Source: Odontocerum albicorne (Eukaryota; Arthropoda; Insecta; Trichoptera; Odontoceridae). From it: 64,000 bases of DNA. Under the pieces are notes generated by a model that worked only from the letters and a program-made list of their open reading frames with translations, was not told where the DNA came from and searched no databases. Where the stretch lies: positions 31,773,491-31,837,490 of the forward strand of contig OX463848.1 of the NCBI GenBank assembly GCA_949825065.1, read 5' to 3'. Made by a program: the position numbers and the translations under genes. Positions 43,936 through 54,625 of this stretch are shown here, piece after piece (the first letter of the stretch is position 1; each line of letters starts with the position of its first letter).

Positions 43936-44079
43936 ACGAGTATGAAAATTGCCGATTTATTATTGTATTTTTTTTATGTCTTCAATCCTGATGTCTTCAA
44001 TCCAGTATTAGTTTGATGTCTTCAACCCAGTATTAGTTTTACCTAAATTTATAAAGTTACCTTATGTTAGTAAAAAGTG

Positions 44080-44355
44080 CTTCCATGAGAGATGTTTTTA
44101 TCCTGCATCTATTTATGAGAAAAGTGTGTTTTATTCTGCATCTATTTATGAGCAAAATGTGTTTTACCTTGTATCTATTTATGAGAAAAATATGTTTTAT
44201 CCTGCATCTATTTATGAACAAAATGTGTTTAATTCTGTATCTATTTATGCGAAAAATGTGTTTCATCCTGCATCTATTTATGAGCAAAATGTGTTGTATT
44301 CTGCATCTATTTGTGAGAAAAATGCGTTATATTCTGCATATATTTATGAAATAAA
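44080..44355. repeat. ~33-bp minisatellite, about nine units
   Basis: The unit CTGCATCTATTTATGAG(C/A)A plus AAATGTGTTTTATT is repeated. The 33-bp length keeps frames open on both strands (plus 44064-44359, minus 44057-44287) with 11-residue repeats. No start context suggests translation. Confidence 0.95.
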
Positions 44356-44879
44356 ATAGTTTCATTCTGTATCTATTCATTTCTGCTAATGAATTGATTG
44401 AGTAGAAATAGGACATATAAAACAAATGTTTTAAAACCATTGGCGTCGACCAGTTCTCGTGAAAAGGAAAAAGTCAAACTAACAAACCAATCTGTGGATT
44501 CCCATGAAGATGGATTAAAATAAGCAAGGGGAAAGTTTTACCGAAGCGGGAATTATTACTTGATAGAGGAGAGAGAAGGCATGGATAGGAAGAAGGAGAA
44601 ATACGGAATAGTAGTTTGTTCAAACGGACTAACTTTCCGAAAATGATATCTAAGGAGAATTTTCATTGCAGCAAGAAAACTTAGAAAGGAGATTAAAAAG
44701 AAACTCATTTCTAGATTTAGATCAAGGGATAGATCTTAAAGTAGTGTAAAACTGTAATTAAAAAATTTGTTAAAAATAACTAGAGAAAAAAAAAATGATG
44801 TACTGTATTTTTTTCAGCGTATTAAAAAAACATGATTTATTGACATACGTACATAAATAAATTATGCAGTATCCTTTAT
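44356..44879. other. unassigned DNA
   Basis: A-rich on the plus strand with no recognised gene or window repeat. Confidence 0.3.
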
Positions 44880-45420
44880 GAGGTCACCATCCTGTCGTGT
44901 AGCTCATAACTGAACATCGTGATTTCCATGATAGTCTCCAACGACTCCTTTCCATCCACCCTTGCACTCCACATCTCGAAGGGTAGTTGTTAAGAGTGGC
45001 CCAGTTGTGTCTCTCATTTGGTCAGTCAACACCACTTACTTGGACCATCTTGTCATGTAGCTAATGACTGAGTATCGTGACTCCCATGTTAGCTTCCGAC
45101 GACTACTTTCCATCCATCTCTGCATTCCGCAGCTCGTAGGGTAGTTGTTAAGGGTAGTCCAGTTGCGTCTCTCACTTGGTCAGTCCAACACATTGGGATT
45201 ATTCCACTTGTGCGTCATTCTTCCATGCCTCCAGGAACCAGAAACCTCTCCAAACTGTCTCCTTGCACAGAACAATGTTGGCAAAGAATCTGAGGACTCG
45301 TCTAAATCATATTATCGACAATCTGTCGGTGGTTCTAAGTTCTTTGAAAATGGAGGTGTTAGTTCTTCTTGCTGTCCGTGGAGTTCGTAACATCTTTCTT
45401 CAGTACCACATTACGGGGTA
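44880..45420 (-). pseudogene. RTE-like LINE C-terminus (LINE-F) with duplicated end
   Basis: From 45410 the minus strand reads MLRTPRTARRTNTSIFKEL, then FRRVLRFFANIV and ETVWR, the R-K-M-L-R-x-P-R/W-T and F-x-H-I motif order. Its last ~155 bp, encoding a D-x-R-D-x-T-x-L ... N-N-Y-P motif and then M-x-x-S-R-W-R-L-x-W-x-S-R, occur twice in a row (44880-45038 and 45039-45192). Stops are frequent. A related copy is at 48187-48560. Confidence 0.65.
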
Positions 45421-45479
45421 GGCAGGATAAAAAGATCTGCGTAACACATACTCCCCCCCTCTCCTAGCACATAATCCCC

Positions 45480-45770
45480 CCCTTTCCACATTCATATACC
45501 TTGTCATGCACAATCGTCTATTATTTATATTTCTTACCTTATTTTCTTTCAAAATCTGGCCCACTGAAACCAGCCACTTTTTTCTCGGTGTACTTCTTTC
45601 ACGTTCACTTCTGACTTGTATATTTGCTTGTCATTCTTCCGTTATTTATTATCTCCACATCTACAAACTGTCTAAATACTCCTTTTTTATCTTATTTAAA
45701 TAATTCATATTATCCATTGATTCATTTCTGATGTCTAAGGCTCGTCTTCTTTGATACATTGACACTACAA
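45480..45770 (-). pseudogene. LINE-A fragment
   Basis: CACATTCATATACCTTGTCA, AAAATCTGGCCCACTGAAAC and CGGTGTACTTCTTTCACG follow the LINE-A antisense order. Confidence 0.5.
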
Positions 45771-45829
45771 CATTTTGATGCAATGAAAAATTGTTATCAG
45801 AGAAGTATACAATTTTTCGTTGGTATATG

Positions 45830-46000
45830 AAAACCGTGGTTGAAGATGACCGTGAAAAGTGTGACTAGACTAAGTTAATGAAATTTTGAAGGAAAGAAAG
45901 GTAAAAATATAAGAAAATAGATATAATTGTAAAAGAAGATGAAAGTTTGTCATAAAAGGACAATTTGGCCCTCTGTTTTATCTAGCTACCCCAAGTACAA
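45830..46000 (+). pseudogene. LINE-A 3' fragment
   Basis: CGTGGTTGAAGATGACCGTG, AAAAGTGTGACTAGACTAAG, TTAATGAAATTTTGAAGG and GGCCCTCTG...GCTACCCC follow the LINE-A sense order. It lies head to head with the fragment at 45480. Confidence 0.55.
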
Positions 46001-46095
46001 CTGACTTTATAGTTTATTTGTACGTATTAAATTATCTGCGCCATAACTACATTTGTTTTTTTTTAAGCATATACTAATGAAAATAGTCTCCATCA

Positions 46096-46156
46096 GTCAT
46101 TGAATCCAAAACCTGCTGATGCAATTTAACCATTATGCCACACAGATCATCTTTAT
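46096..46156 (-). repeat. tRNA-like SINE head
   Basis: The minus strand reads GATCTGTGTGGCATAATGG (A box) and GCAGGTTTTGGATTCAATG (B-box position). It is either a worn SINE-1 head or a third tRNA-like family. Confidence 0.4.
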
Positions 46157-47207
46157 TTAAAATCAAACAAACTTTGTATATATCACAAGAAGAAACAATT
46201 GTGTGGAATAATATACAAATGAAATTCGGCAAAGATTCTGACTTCTACTTTGTGACATTCCATAATTTAATATTTCGCAAGAAATAAATTTGTTTTTCCA
46301 CTAATTTGTCATCGTATTAATTCTGACCGAAGAGAAACACGTGTCGAGAAAAAATAGAAACAATGATCAAGTTTTAGTAGTGTAACAGACTTATTTATGA
46401 TATGTCAATTAAAAAAATCAAATGTTTATTTTTTTAAATATGCATACTTCATATTTCAAATAAAAATAATTTTAGCAAGCAAAAATGTTAACATCCTCAT
46501 ATACGTTAAAAAACAATTTAATTGAAATCCAAACAATAGATGCACAGTGGTTATGAGGAAACCTCATTAAGAACAAAATCCAAAAAATAAAAATAACGAA
46601 ACACAACAAAAACGCTCCACAGGCAAATGGAGGTTTAGTTTATAAATGAATCCCAGTGGAGTGGGCGTGGAGGATGGGGGTTGTGGAAAAAACAACTATT
46701 TATCCCGGTCTGAGCAGGTGGAACAAGCTTTCTTTCCCACTCTCCCTCTTTTTCTCTGTTACCTTAATTCGATGTTTTGCAAACTTTTTTTATTTTTCAA
46801 AGGCTTTTACTTAAACTTTTTTTTTCGAGTTCCTCAACATACGCCCGACGAATTGAGTTACGAGCACGATTTAGTGTGACGCTCGAAGACACTTTTTTGT
46901 TGCATAAAATACCAGCTTTTTTCTGCTGACACTACACCGAAGTGAGAATAATAAGTAATTTAACTTTAAGCTCATTACGTTTTAATCCCTTTGGCTTTCC
47001 AGTGCTGGTATTTATTTTGCTGCCCAACGTGTAAGGTTACTTAATATTGTGAATCCAAGGTCACAGAAGTTATATTGAAAACTAAGCACCTTCTCAGTAA
47101 CGATTATTTTTGTCGCTGATGAAGATTTTTTATTATCCCTACAGTTATGTTTTGACTTACCTTTATTGAAAAGAGGTCACCAGCTTTAGAAAAGTTATTC
47201 ATAAGAT
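46157..47207. other. unassigned DNA with one unrecognised ORF
   Basis: A 77-codon plus frame at 46646-46879 has a Gly-rich start and Phe-rich middle. I do not recognise it and see no splice or start support. Minus frame 47104-47310 overlaps the next SINE. Confidence 0.3.
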
Positions 47208-47386
47208 TTGACGACCTCTGCGGCTCAATTGGTAAGACTCCTGTATTCAGACCCGGGTTCAATTTCTGATGGAATCCAGTCAAGAAAATAGTTTTCAGTT
47301 TGGTTTTCACTTAATGCTTTACTATTTACACATTTCTGGTTGATTGGAGGAGATTGCCGCATGGCAGTAAGGTTATGCTGTATGTA
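47208..47386 (+). repeat. SINE-1 copy, full length
   Basis: GACGACCTCTGCGGCTCAAT then TGGTAAGAC (A box), ACCCGGGTTCAATTTC (B box), GATGGAATCCAG, TTTGGTTTTCACTTAATG, TTTCTGGTTGATTGGAGG and GGCAGTAAGGTTATGC. Confidence 0.85.
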
Positions 47387-47439
47387 AAGTGTTATACACG
47401 AGTTGGTTGGGCACTGTTATAGATCCCAGATGCAATTTA

Positions 47440-47638
47440 TTGAGTATTAATGGGTTCGAGTACCGAGTTAAAGCGCTCTTGAGGAGAGTTCACTCTCTAA
47501 ACGCCATTATTAATGGGTTCGAGTACCGAGTTAAAGCGTTCTTGAGTAGAGTTTGCTCTCTAAACTCCACTATTAATGGGTTTGAGTACGAGTTAAAGCG
47601 TTCTTAAGGAGAGTTCGCTCTCTAAACGCCACTATATA
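47440..47638 (-). repeat. Rep-C segment A as a 63-bp array, three units
   Basis: The unit TAATGGGTTCGAGTACCGAG, then TTAAAGCG(C/T)TCTTGAGGAG, then AGTTC(A/G)CTCTCTAAACGCC is repeated three times with few changes. It has the same base sequence as the 28-bp array at 32631, but a different repeat boundary. Confidence 0.85.
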
Positions 47639-47689
47639 AAAAAATCATTGAAAAAAATACACAAGACTAAATGCTGTTTGAACTGCTGT

Positions 47690-47836
47690 TACGCTCCCCT
47701 GAAGATGAGGTGAAAGCCTTGAAACCGGCAGGGTTATACCATCACAAAAATGTGGAATAAACAGTGTTTGATAAAAATAAATTACAATGTATTTAAACCT
47801 CCACAACGTTAATGCCTTAACTATAAACAACATATC
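47690..47836 (+). repeat. Penelope-like terminal repeat, copy 5
   Basis: CTCCCCTGAAGATGAGGTGA, AAGCCTTGAAACCGGCAGGG, TTATACC, then GTGGAATAAACAGTGTTTGA, TTTAAACCTCCACAACGTTA and ATGCCTTAACTATAAAC. The AGG/CCT stem lies between CTGAAGATG and TTGAAAC; CCGG and the TATACC segment flank a six-base loop. This is the longest single copy. Confidence 0.75.
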
Positions 47837-47954
47837 AAATGATAATCATATTGAGCAGTAGCAATGGGGCTTTTGTGAAAGGAGCGCACAACTTGAAGAA
47901 GCTTTGAAGTTTATGATCCATGTTTCAGCACCTGTAAATGTTTCTAATCCTTTC

Positions 47955-47998
47955 GAGATGAGGACACTAACTTTTTAACTAGTGTCTTCATCTCGTGA
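47955..47998. repeat. 16-bp stem hairpin
   Basis: CGAGATGAGGACACTA and TAGTGTCTTCATCTCG are inverted with a 10-base spacer. One G/T pair is the only irregularity. No T run follows, so nothing supports a terminator. Confidence 0.75.
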
Positions 47999-48186
47999 AT
48001 TTAATCATATTAATTGAAAATTGTTATTTGTACTGTAGTAATATTTTAATTATAATGTCTAATTGTCAAGACGAACAATATCAAAGTTGGAACATAACAT
48101 ATATGGAAAAGCATAAAAATTGCAATCACAACCAAAATGCACTTAGTTTAGTCTCTCATCTTCGGAACATTTATATGTGGCGCGGT

Positions 48187-48560
48187 GACTTGGACTCGGA
48201 GAGCAAGGGACAGACGTAGAATAGATGCATTTGAAATGTGATGCCAGAGAAGGATGTTATGAATTTCATGGACATTAAGGTGAACTAGTGCCTCCATTCT
48301 CGAAGAACTGAGAATCACCGACATATTGTTGACGATACACCTTCGACGAGTCCTCCGGATCTTTGGAAATATTTCTCGTGGCCAAGAAAACAGTTTGGGA
48401 AGGCTTGTGGTTACTTGAAGCGTGGAAAAACGACACGAATACGTTGGACTGACTAAGAGACAAACGCAACATGACTGCTCTTAACAACTTCCCTTGGAAC
48501 CGCGGAGTACAGATATGAATATAGAAGTAATCAGAGACTATCTTGGGAGTCACGATCTAC
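48187..48560 (+). pseudogene. RTE-like LINE C-terminus (LINE-F)
   Basis: The plus strand reads RRRIDAFEM, stop, CQRRMLISWT-like residues, then SILEELRITDILLTIHLRRV, LRIFGNISRG, QENSLGRLVV and further WESR-type residues. Motif order equals the 28261 and 45410 remnants. Four or more stops interrupt it. Confidence 0.7.
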
Positions 48561-49624
48561 AGTCATGAGCTTCAACACATAATAGATTTCGTAATTTTCA
48601 TAGTGTTTTTGATAAGGTTGATCAAAGTAAGCAGTGTTGTCTGGAAAATAGTGAATCATCAGGCTAAAACTTTTCAAAGACAACGGAACTAGAGGTGATG
48701 ATAATGAGCTTTGAAATTAAGACAGTTATTTATTTTCATTTAGTTGTGAGTTTCCTTTAAATCTTCTAATCTAAGTTTTCTCTGACCTCACGTTTAAGAT
48801 GCGACCCACATTTTGAAAGACACTCCCTTAATTAGTGACTGAGGTATTTAATGTTTGCACGTGTTTTGTACACAATGAACTATTATTTGCTAATATACGC
48901 TGTTCATATTAACTTTTACTCCATTTGAATAAATCTTAATTAAGCTACAATTTACATTAGAACCAGATCGTTTTATTTTATAATAATTTTATTTTTTATG
49001 TTATTTCAGATATAATTATTTTTTAATGATAATTATACGGACGAACGAGTTTTTAATGCTGAGAAACGAGTTCTCGGGCTTTAATGTGAAAAGTGCTTTT
49101 TTTAATTTTGCGAAAGATAAATAAACGACTTAATAATTTAGTAAATCACGTAAATGTTTCAAATGTGACGTATTATATATACTATAGTATATAGAAACAT
49201 TATCAAATTGTTTTAATTGAGCAATACTGTCCTGTATCTTTGGTGAGTTTTAAGTTATTCACTTCTTTAGTGGTTTATAAGATGTAGAATGGAATTTAAC
49301 GATTAAAAATTATATTCTATCATAAATGATCATACTTTACATCTCATTCAGTGCATGAATTTTTACTTTCTTTACTTTTAACTTCATTTTTCTTATTCAT
49401 GTTCCAGTCCCATACATTATCCCTTAACTTAATCCGATACTTGCAGTAATACACTGTGCAAACCATAATGCTGGAGGATCGTGGTATTTTTCATTTGGAG
49501 TATATGACTTATAGTGCTCCATTGCCTCATCCTTTTACAATACGCAGTTCAATATATCTTCTACCTTTCTGTCATCTGAGAAGATAAGAATAATAAAAGA
49601 TAATAAAAAGAATAATAAAAAGAC
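48561..49624. other. unassigned AT-rich DNA
   Basis: No gene or window repeat is recognised. Confidence 0.3.
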
Positions 49625-50430
49625 AAGTTATATGACGCCGTTTAGAGAGCAGATTCTTATTAAGGACGCTTCAAATCCACTATTATTGACAAATATTGAG
49701 CAAATTCTCATAAAGGACGCTTCAAATCCACTATTATTGACTCGAATCCACTATTATTGACAAATATTGAGCAAATTCTCATTAAGGACGCTTCAAATCC
49801 ACTATTATTGACTCGAACCTACTATTATTGACAAATATTGAGCAAATTCTCATTAAGGACGCTTCAAATCCACTATTATTGACTCGAATCCACTATTATT
49901 GACAAATATTGAGCAAATTCTCATTAAGGACGCTTCAAATTCACTATTATTGACTCGAATCCACTATTATTGACAAATATTGAGCAAATTCCCATTAAGG
50001 ACGCTTCAAATCCACTATTATTGACTCGAACCCACTATTATGGACAAATACTGAGCAAATTCTCACTAAGGACGCTTCAAATCCACTATTATTGACTCGA
50101 ACTCACTATTATTGACAAATATTGAGCAAATTCTCATTAAAGACGCTTCAAATCCACTATTATTGACTCGAACTCACTATTATTGAAATATTATGAAAAA
50201 AAAAAAAAAACAAATTGCAAGTAAGAAAATAAGTTGGTGACCATTAGATAAGGTACTTTCCCGCATCTGTACATGTTAAGAAAAATAAATTTGGTAAGAA
50301 AACCACAGAACACTTACCAAGGGAAGATAACTACAATACAAAGAAACCTCTGTAGATCTTCTGACATGTGATAGTAATACATTCGGCTTCAGGTGTAGTG
50401 TAGTTTATGTGCATTGTGTTCATAAATGAT
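49625..50430 (+). repeat. Rep-C composite copy with a 71-bp array
   Basis: CCGTTTAGAGAGCAGATTCT starts the copy. The unit GGACGCTTCAAATCCACTAT, TATTGACTCGAATCCACT, ATTATTGACAAATATTGAGC, then AAATTCTCATTAA is repeated about seven times (49640-50185). Segments B/C follow once (GGTACTTTCCCGCATCTGTA, AGAAAACCACAGAACAC, CTCTGTAGATCTTCTGACAT, GTGTAGTGTAG). Each 71-bp unit itself holds a doubled ATCCACTATTATTGAC word. Confidence 0.85.
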
Positions 50431-51169
50431 CATGAATTTTAATAAGAATTCCCGAATAACACATAAGATACTTCTAAAATAACGCATATGTCACCCTGAG
50501 ACATACTGAAGAGCGTGGTAGTATTAGCTTGAGCTTCAATAATCAAAGCCGTTGAATTAAGAACCACTTGAGTTGAAACTTAAACATAATCAACATCATC
50601 AAAACTATATCAAGCGTTAGCGTCTCTTTGAAAACCTTTGAGCTTTCTTTCGATTCAACGTTTGGTATTTTAATAAAATATTTTTATCCAATTAGTTCTG
50701 GAAAGTCTTCTTGGTTTTCTGCTTCGTGAGGATGCCATTGGACGAAACTGCATGCCCACCGTGGATCCCTCATCTCTGCATTATAATCAGCTTATTACCG
50801 CTTCAGTCCTTTGATGCAACTTATATATCGGTAACCTTTGTCAGTGAGTGAACACAAGTGTTCCTTTTATTGTATTTCCTGGTTATACCAATAATGCTTC
50901 TCTCCATAGCTTGCTGCTTAAATTTGATCGTGATATCCATACCTCTTGTTAAACAACGTCTTGTAGTCACACGTGGTATAAAAGGTAAAATGTGCCTATC
51001 GAAAACTTTTCTCTTGAGACAAAGTGAAAACTTTGAATGTTTATAGTAAAATACATTTCTTTATTCTAATGGTACTCTTTAATATATTCAAATAGGCGGT
51101 GCGGACATATCAAAGAGCATAACCGAGAAACAATATTGCTTAAGGTCCCGTTCTTGAGCCGTTGGGCTT
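50431..51169. other. unassigned DNA
   Basis: A 62-codon plus frame (50858-51046) starts MFLLLYFLVIPIMLLSIACC, a hydrophobic leader-like sequence, but the rest is unrecognised. No other structure. Confidence 0.3.
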
Positions 51170-51505
51170 TAAATAATAATAATAAAAGAAAAAAAATATA
51201 TAAACTCTCCTCGAGGGTGATCCGATTCGGAACTGAAACCCCTATTATGAACAGTTTAAAAATATTCAAAAATAAATGTATATATGTTAAGTTCAGTGTA
51301 GGGATATGAAGGAAATAGGGTTAGATTATGTTAGGTACTTTCCCGTATTTACATATACATATGTTCTGAAAAACATATGTTTTGAGAAAATCACAGAAAA
51401 CATACCAAGGCATGACGAATTATTGTACATCAAAATCTTTGGAGATCTTCCGTTAACTCAATCAGCTTTAGATACGGTGTAGTGTATGTGTATCATATTT
51501 ACATA

Positions 51506-52032
51506 AAGGGTCTTTCAAATTAAGCGGTTTTTTAATTCTTGAATAAAACACACAATTTGTTTTGATTTCAAAAAACTTTTTATTGGTCATTGAAGTATAA
51601 TGTATGACATTTAAACACAAATAAACAATATCCGCCAAATGTCCACCTTTTGCAGCTCCACAGGCGTCCACTCTTTTGTCAAAATTTTCGATGACATTTT
51701 GGCATAATTGCGGTTCTAACTCACCAATAACACGAATAATTTCGTCTTACAGCTCAATAATTGATTGGGGGTCATTCTTATAGACCTGGATTTTCATGTA
51801 ACTCCAGAGAAAATAGTTCAACGGTGTCGGATCACATGATCTTTGTGGCCAATTAACATCACCGTTTCCGGAGATTACAATACATAAAACAATTTGAACG
51901 TATTGTATACGACTCCATTTTTGTAAATATCATACATTACACTTTTCAAATGTCACAAGACCCAGGCAAGTTCGCGACGCCATCTGTGTTTTATCAAAAA
52001 ATATAAAAAAACGACTAATTTAAAAGACCCTT
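51506..52032 (-). mobile_element. mariner-like non-autonomous element, 527 bp
   Basis: Terminal inverted repeats AAGGGTCTTTCAAATTAAGC (left) and AAGGGTCTTTTAAATTAGTC (right, reverse complement) are flanked by TA on both sides (51504-51505 and 52033-52034), the target duplication of the Tc1/mariner group. Removing the element rejoins Rep-C segments C and D. The interior keeps only the start and the last ~90 codons of a transposase, so it arose by internal deletion. Confidence 0.9.
51600..51918 (-). pseudogene. mariner-family transposase, internally deleted
   Basis: A short start (MESYTIRSNC, 51918 down) is joined out of frame to the C-terminal part: WPQRSCDPTPLNYFLWSYMK, then VYKNDPQSIIEL, a stop, then EIIRVIGELEPQLCQNVIEN and GGHLADIV. 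The Asp of CDPTPLNYFLW (51833-51831) is the expected third catalytic acidic residue of this group. The first two acidic residues are deleted. It cannot transpose on its own. Confidence 0.85.
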
Positions 52033-52155
52033 TACAATCATATATTTTGACAAGACTTCCCAAAAAGGGTTGTCTTCAAGTGCTACTCAAAGCTATATAC
52101 GCCACCTATATCTCTAACACTAAGATGTAGATTATTCCATGCCACAGAACCAGTC

Positions 52156-52610
52156 ACGGTCAGTCAACCACATTTCTTTACGTCGTCCTTTACTGTCCAT
52201 GCGGTGAGACTCTGGAATCAGTTACAAACCAATATAAGACTCGCTCCGTCCTTGGCATGCTTTAAGAAGCGACTGAAAAGCCTCTTAATTTCTAGTCAGT
52301 AAAATAACGTGTTTCATTTCTGATTTTTCTTTTCCTTTCCTCTCCACCATCTCTTCCTTTCCTTTTGATTGATGATATCTTACTTTATATGAAAAATAAT
52401 GTTCGGGTGACGGTCCGTCTTTGTGGCGTTTGTGGGAATGTGCTCACGTATATGTTTATGGATTTCGTGAGGATGGATAGTCATTTGAATGATTTATGTG
52501 ACCACTTAACTTGCTTCATTTACTTTTGTCTGGTTGGTTGGAAGATATTGCTGCCTGGCAATAAGCCCGCCAGATTGTATTTACAATAAAAGTTTTAAAT
52601 AAATAAATAA
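52156..52610 (+). pseudogene. CR1/L2-like LINE C-terminus with SINE-1-type 3' tail
   Basis: 52159-52302 is open and reads FFTSSFTVHAVRLWNQL, then SLACFKKRLKSLLISSQ, then stop TAA. This is the terminal signature of CR1/L2-like polyproteins (S-F-x-x-x-x-x-R-L-W-N-x-L ... F-K-x-x-L-K). The 3' untranslated region ends TCTGGTTGGTTGGAAG, GGCAATAAGCCCGCCAGA, TTGTATTTACAATAAAAG and an AAATA microsatellite. Those tail words are the same as in SINE-1 (38170-38240). The copy is 5'-truncated but its remaining frame is clean, so it may be young. Confidence 0.85.
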
Positions 52611-52620
52611 ACCAGCAACG

Positions 52621-52854
52621 ATGACAGCTTTATTAAAATACCCCACCCTATCAGATCAATTCGCAACAATCAGTTTGTTAGATGAAGATGAAACCAAGCT
52701 CAAAGTTTTACTCCTTTCCAAAGGAACATCTCTGAGACACAGGGTTGAAAGATTCAATGGAGAACTTCAATTAAGTACCGCCATCGCACGTGTTGGTGAT
52801 ACTCGTACGAGTATTATTGTTCGTAGTGATGTTACAAAGCTCCCTTACCTCTAG
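52621..52854 (+). other. unrecognised 77-codon ORF
   Basis: This directly follows the LINE tail. The product MTALLKYPTLSDQFATISLL, then DEDETKLKVLLLSKGTS has a mixed, protein-like composition, unlike most frames here. No motif, signal peptide or splice context is recognised. It includes the overlapping word TACTCGTACGAGTA near 52800. It could be an old transposon ORF piece or chance. Confidence 0.25.
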
Positions 52855-52861
52855 CATGCGA

Positions 52862-52985
52862 GTATTGTTATCAGACAAACTCTACCAAGTTGTGACTTTC
52901 CTTTCATTTTGGTATCCAACGGGAATTGAACTAAAAATCCCCGGGAGGATTGTAACCGTTCCACCAGCTGTGTTACGTGAGTTGT
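52862..52985 (-). repeat. SINE-2 copy (second tRNA-like family)
   Basis: Minus strand: ACACAGCTGGTGGAACGGTT (A box), CCTCCCGGGGATTTTTAGTT, GTTCAATTCCCGTTGG (B box), then ACAACTTGGTAGAGTTTGTC, TGATAACAATACTCGC as tail. The tail matches the copy at 58160-58285 and not SINE-1. Confidence 0.7.
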
Positions 52986-53689
52986 CGTTAAATAAAATTA
53001 ATATTATATTTAAATGTAACCTTTTTCTTTGTCTCCAGAGGAAATTAAATAGAATAAAATTCAGTCATAAGTCAAGATATTAAACAGTTTCATGATTTTA
53101 TTCTCAGTCACACCTCAAACTAAAAAAAGCCAAGGCAAGTTCTCCAAAGAAAATATAGCGAAAACTTTTCACTCAATTCTCACGCAATTTCATAACCTCC
53201 TTAGCAATTTATCAAGCTCTTATTCTGAAATACAAAACTCTTATAAAATTAAACTTTTAAGAAGACTGAACGCAACTCCGCACTTAAATACTACTGGAAT
53301 CTCGTTATTATAAAATTTGAAAGTGTTGTGCGGAGAATTTAGAAATTTATTACATTTTTATGTCCATGAAATAATTAAAATTAAAATTTTATTTAAAAAA
53401 AGTTGAGAAACAATTTTTCCAAACTAATTATTATATCGAATCTTAACAGGATAAAAAAACAAGGCTGCTGATGGTGAGCATCTTCTAATCGAGAAATTTT
53501 TATTATGAATCAAGCCAGACTTAAAGTTTACGATGTTTAGCCAAAGATGAGGCTTAACATCGTAATTTTAATCAAACCACATTGACGCTAATTATTATCA
53601 ATAAATATTAATGCGTGTTAGATGGTACGAGTATGTCACGAATAAGATGGTTAATCTTTTAATACAGCCGCAGCTTATACTTATACATA
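52986..53689. other. unassigned DNA
   Basis: A 73-codon plus frame (53092-53313; Ser/Asn-rich) is unrecognised. 53510-53570 has two near-palindromic words (TAAAGTTTACGATGTTTAGC and GGCTTAACATCGTAATTTTA). Confidence 0.3.
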
Positions 53690-54062
53690 CATACCATCAT
53701 ACGATTTCCCTGTCGGCATAAGCAGAGAGGACTGAGCGACAATCTTTTCTATCTCGACTCATATATGTTATTTCGCCTTTTCTACACATATTCACCTTCT
53801 CATACATCTCATTCGATTTCCCTGACTTTTTACACAACCTTATAACAAAATATAATTAACTTGATCTCCATTACTTTCTTTAGCCTTCCTCTGCCACGTT
53901 TTACATTCACGTTTGCACTTTTGTATATTTTATTGTTATTCTTTCCTCATAATTTCTTTCCATATGACGAAACCATCTGTGTTTTTTTTTTCATCTTATT
54001 TAACACATAAGCTTTAAGTTTACATTCATCCCTAATCACTTCATTCCGTGTCATATTCCATG
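53690..54062 (-). pseudogene. LINE-A fragment
   Basis: ACATACCATCATACGATTTC, CTGTCGGCATAAGCAGAGAG, TATTTCGCCTTTTCTACACA, AGCCTTCCTCTGCCACG and ATCCCTAATCACTTCATTCC follow the LINE-A antisense order over ~370 bp. One of the better copies. Confidence 0.65.
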
Positions 54063-54625
54063 TAGCAGTCATTAAAATAAAGGTGAGGCACTGTAGATGG
54101 CCGGTTATCGTATTGCCAGGTACCAAGAGGATGCCACTTGGTAGCTGATCAAATCGTCAGAAGATACACAACATGGTTAAAAGATGCCATAGGAGGATGA
54201 TGGGTATCAGCTAGAACGACGTTACAAAGTTACAAATGAGACGTGTTTTCAAAAGGGCATGTATAACCAACACAATAACGATTAAGTGTTGAATGTGATT
54301 CAGTCACGTATTGCCTGATACTAGAAGGATGCCACCTGGTAGCTGATCATATCGACAAATATGCGGATGATGATAGGTGTTACGTGGGACAACCACACAA
54401 ACGTATAGACGGAAAGACGATTGGTGGCAAATACTGTGCTCACGTACCAAACGAGATAGTTCATCTTCGGACCCAGCAGCATCCAATAACAACCACAATA
54501 AGGGTGAGGAGCTGTAGGTGGTTGGATTACGAATTGAGGTTTCCACGAAGTAGTTGCTCAAGAGTTGTGCTGTTTTATCCCCCACAAGATTCGTAACGAA
54601 TTGGATGCCACCCTAAACCATACGC
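54063..54625. repeat. degenerate local repeat, two to three units
   Basis: GATGCCACTTGGTAGCTGAT (54131) recurs as GATGCCACCTGGTAGCTGAT (54330), both preceded by TATTGCC and a (G/T)ATAC(T/C)A word and followed by ATCGNCA. GTGAGGCACTGTAGATGG (54082) recurs as GTGAGGAGCTGTAGGTGG (54504). GC is higher than usual. Frames on both strands (54304-54596) are unrecognised. Confidence 0.5.

Larger units (their letters stand above)
51170..52155 (+). repeat. Rep-C composite copy split by a mariner-like element
   Basis: Segment A (AACTCTCCTCGAGGGTGATC, GGAACTGAAACCCC), B (TTCAGTGTAGGGATATGAAG), C (TTTCCCGTATTTACATATAC, AAATCACAGAAAACATAC, GGTGTAGTGTATGTG) run to 51505. D resumes at 52033 (GGGTTGTCTTCAAGTGCTAC, ATTCCATGCCACAGAACCAG). 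No internal array, so it is near the basic form. Confidence 0.8.

Noticed and set aside
47955..47998. Transcription terminator hairpin
   Set aside because: No U-run follows and no bacterial gene context exists.
49640..50185. CRISPR-like array
   Set aside because: Units are contiguous 71-bp tandem repeats without unique spacers, in eukaryotic DNA full of transposons.
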